From assembly GCF_014385105.1 (NCBI RefSeq), contig NZ_JACRTE010000009.1:9329-73328 (forward strand): 64,000 nucleotides of DNA. The letters run 5' to 3'. How positions within the stretch are numbered: the first letter of the stretch is position 1; each line of letters begins with the position of its first letter. The notes beneath the pieces were generated by a model, which had not been told where the DNA came from, did no database searches, and was given only the letters and a program-made list of their open reading frames with translations. Of this stretch, positions 63,542 through 64,000 are shown piece by piece. This stretch comes from Qingrenia yutianensis. Lineage in GTDB: Bacteria; Bacillota; Clostridia; UMGS1810. A program made the translations under genes and the position numbers.

Positions 63542-63557
63542 TGTAAAACGTTTTACA
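63542..63557. promoter_or_regulatory. palindrome TGTAAAACGTTTTACA (copy 2)
   Basis: Identical 16-bp palindrome at the same distance from the -10 as copy 1. Confidence 0.65.
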
Positions 63558-63598
63558 GAAGACAACACAATCATTATTTAATCGGAAGGAGAAAAAAT

Positions 63599-63937
63599 AT
63601 GTCAATTTTTTCAGTTAAATCCACTTTGGATAACCCGAGTTGGGTATCGGGTTCGACAAATTTTAATGCAATTCCGCTTTCGTCCTTGAGATACACAAAG
63701 TATTCAGACCAAACAATGTTGTATTGCAATCACCCTGAAACAGTGTCGTCAACCTATTTGGGAGATAATAATTATTGCATAAACAAGGCAACAATTAACA
63801 CATCAGAAGCACTGTTATATGCATCATGTAATTCGGGGGTTAACTCGGTAACAAAATTTGTGGTCAGGGTGTATAATCCAAGAGACTATCCCAAATTTTG
63901 TGTAAAGTCTATACAAGACCTCCAAGATGATATATAA
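63599..63937 (+). CDS. unrecognised 112-residue protein (putative cargo 2)
   Basis: A 112-residue soluble protein without signal peptide. The Cys residues (LYCNHPE, NNYCINKA, YASCNSG, KFCVKS) and the Ser/Thr/Asn-rich beta-type sequence are notable; no family is recognised. RBS GGAAGGAG. It shares promoter type and palindrome with the 296-residue protein but no obvious sequence similarity beyond the MS(V/I) start. Its stop codon lies inside a hairpin that also holds the ribosome-binding site of the next gene. Confidence 0.65.
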   Translation: MSIFSVKSTLDNPSWVSGSTNFNAIPLSSLRYTKYSDQTMLYCNHPETVSSTYLGDNNYCINKATINTSEALLYASCNSGVNSVTKFVVRVYNPRDYPKFCVKSIQDLQDDI

Positions 63938-63958
63938 TAAAAATATCATTTTGGAGGT
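63918..63958 (+). terminator. terminator or RBS-sequestering hairpin
   Basis: ACCTCCAAGATGATAT pairs with ATATCATTTTGGAGGT (one G-T pair), followed by TTTTA. The 3' arm contains the GGAGGT used by the gene starting at 63966, so the structure could block its translation. Confidence 0.75.
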
Positions 63959-63965
63959 TTTAGTT

Positions 63966-64000
63966 ATGCCTAAGTACAAATTAAGTCCCGAAGAAAGGGC
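63966..64000 (+). CDS. start of a gene cut by the window edge
   Basis: An ATG eight bases after GGAGGT opens a frame MPKYKLSPEERA that runs off the right edge. Too short to identify. Confidence 0.6.
   Translation, partial: MPKYKLSPEER

Noticed and set aside
1..64000. CRISPR arrays, rRNA operons, replication origin
   Set aside because: No regularly spaced repeats, rRNA-like sequence or DnaA-box clusters were seen by eye anywhere in the window.

Overview
The window looks like a chromosomal segment of an anaerobic, Gram-positive member of the Clostridia (Bacillota). The evidence is a CIRCE-controlled hrcA-grpE-dnaK-dnaJ locus, an NfnAB-type electron-bifurcating transhydrogenase, a Na+-translocating decarboxylase beta subunit, S-layer-homology (SLH) proteins, lipoprotein-type solute-binding proteins, a lysine riboswitch and a Tn916-type integrase. 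No ribosomal RNA or intact tRNA gene is visible, so genus and species cannot be set. TGA is used as a normal stop codon.

Layout. 1-3.2 kb: the 3' part of a GH130 mannosyl-glucose phosphorylase, an M18 aminopeptidase and a DUF975 membrane protein. 3.2-7.8 kb (minus): ybaK, a heterodimeric ABC exporter pair and dut. 7.9-13.1 kb (minus): the heat-shock locus with CIRCE, and an apparent 276-bp MITE-like element between dnaK and dnaJ. 13.2-16.9 kb (minus): nfnBA and an iron-type alcohol dehydrogenase. 17-19.8 kb (plus): pyruvate kinase, OadB and a 44-residue OadG-like gene. 19.8-48.6 kb: a carbohydrate-use locus. It holds a membrane-anchored AraC-type regulator and a GH130 enzyme (minus), then on the plus strand a YtcP/LplB/LplA-type sugar ABC transporter, four secreted proteins carrying DUF6273-like domains (two with clan GH-A catalytic modules, one followed in frame by a CE2-like SGNH esterase behind a TGA stop), two SLH proteins, a GH43-like enzyme and a GH28-like beta-helix enzyme. 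48.7-55.8 kb: a ribbon-helix-helix protein diverging from a SLOG-like protein, a second ABC exporter pair, and an amino-acid ABC importer behind a lysine riboswitch.

55.9-64 kb is AT-rich accessory DNA. Its left part is a decayed integrative element: integrase, excisionase, a truncated AbiEi antitoxin with its operator, and an element-type sigma-like gene. Its right part is the most interesting region. It holds a two-gene holin operon, a DUF6147 protein, a 174-residue sigma factor resembling the TcdR/BotR/UviA group, a secreted protein with copper-amine-oxidase-N-like repeats, and two unrecognised proteins without signal peptides. Four transcription units here (holins, the sigma gene and both unknown proteins) carry TTTACA-N17-CTCTTT (CTCCTT for the sigma gene), the promoter type I associate with TcdR/UviA sigma factors. 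I read this as a possible new toxin- or bacteriocin-like regulon in which a dedicated sigma factor drives cargo genes and a holin export or lysis module.
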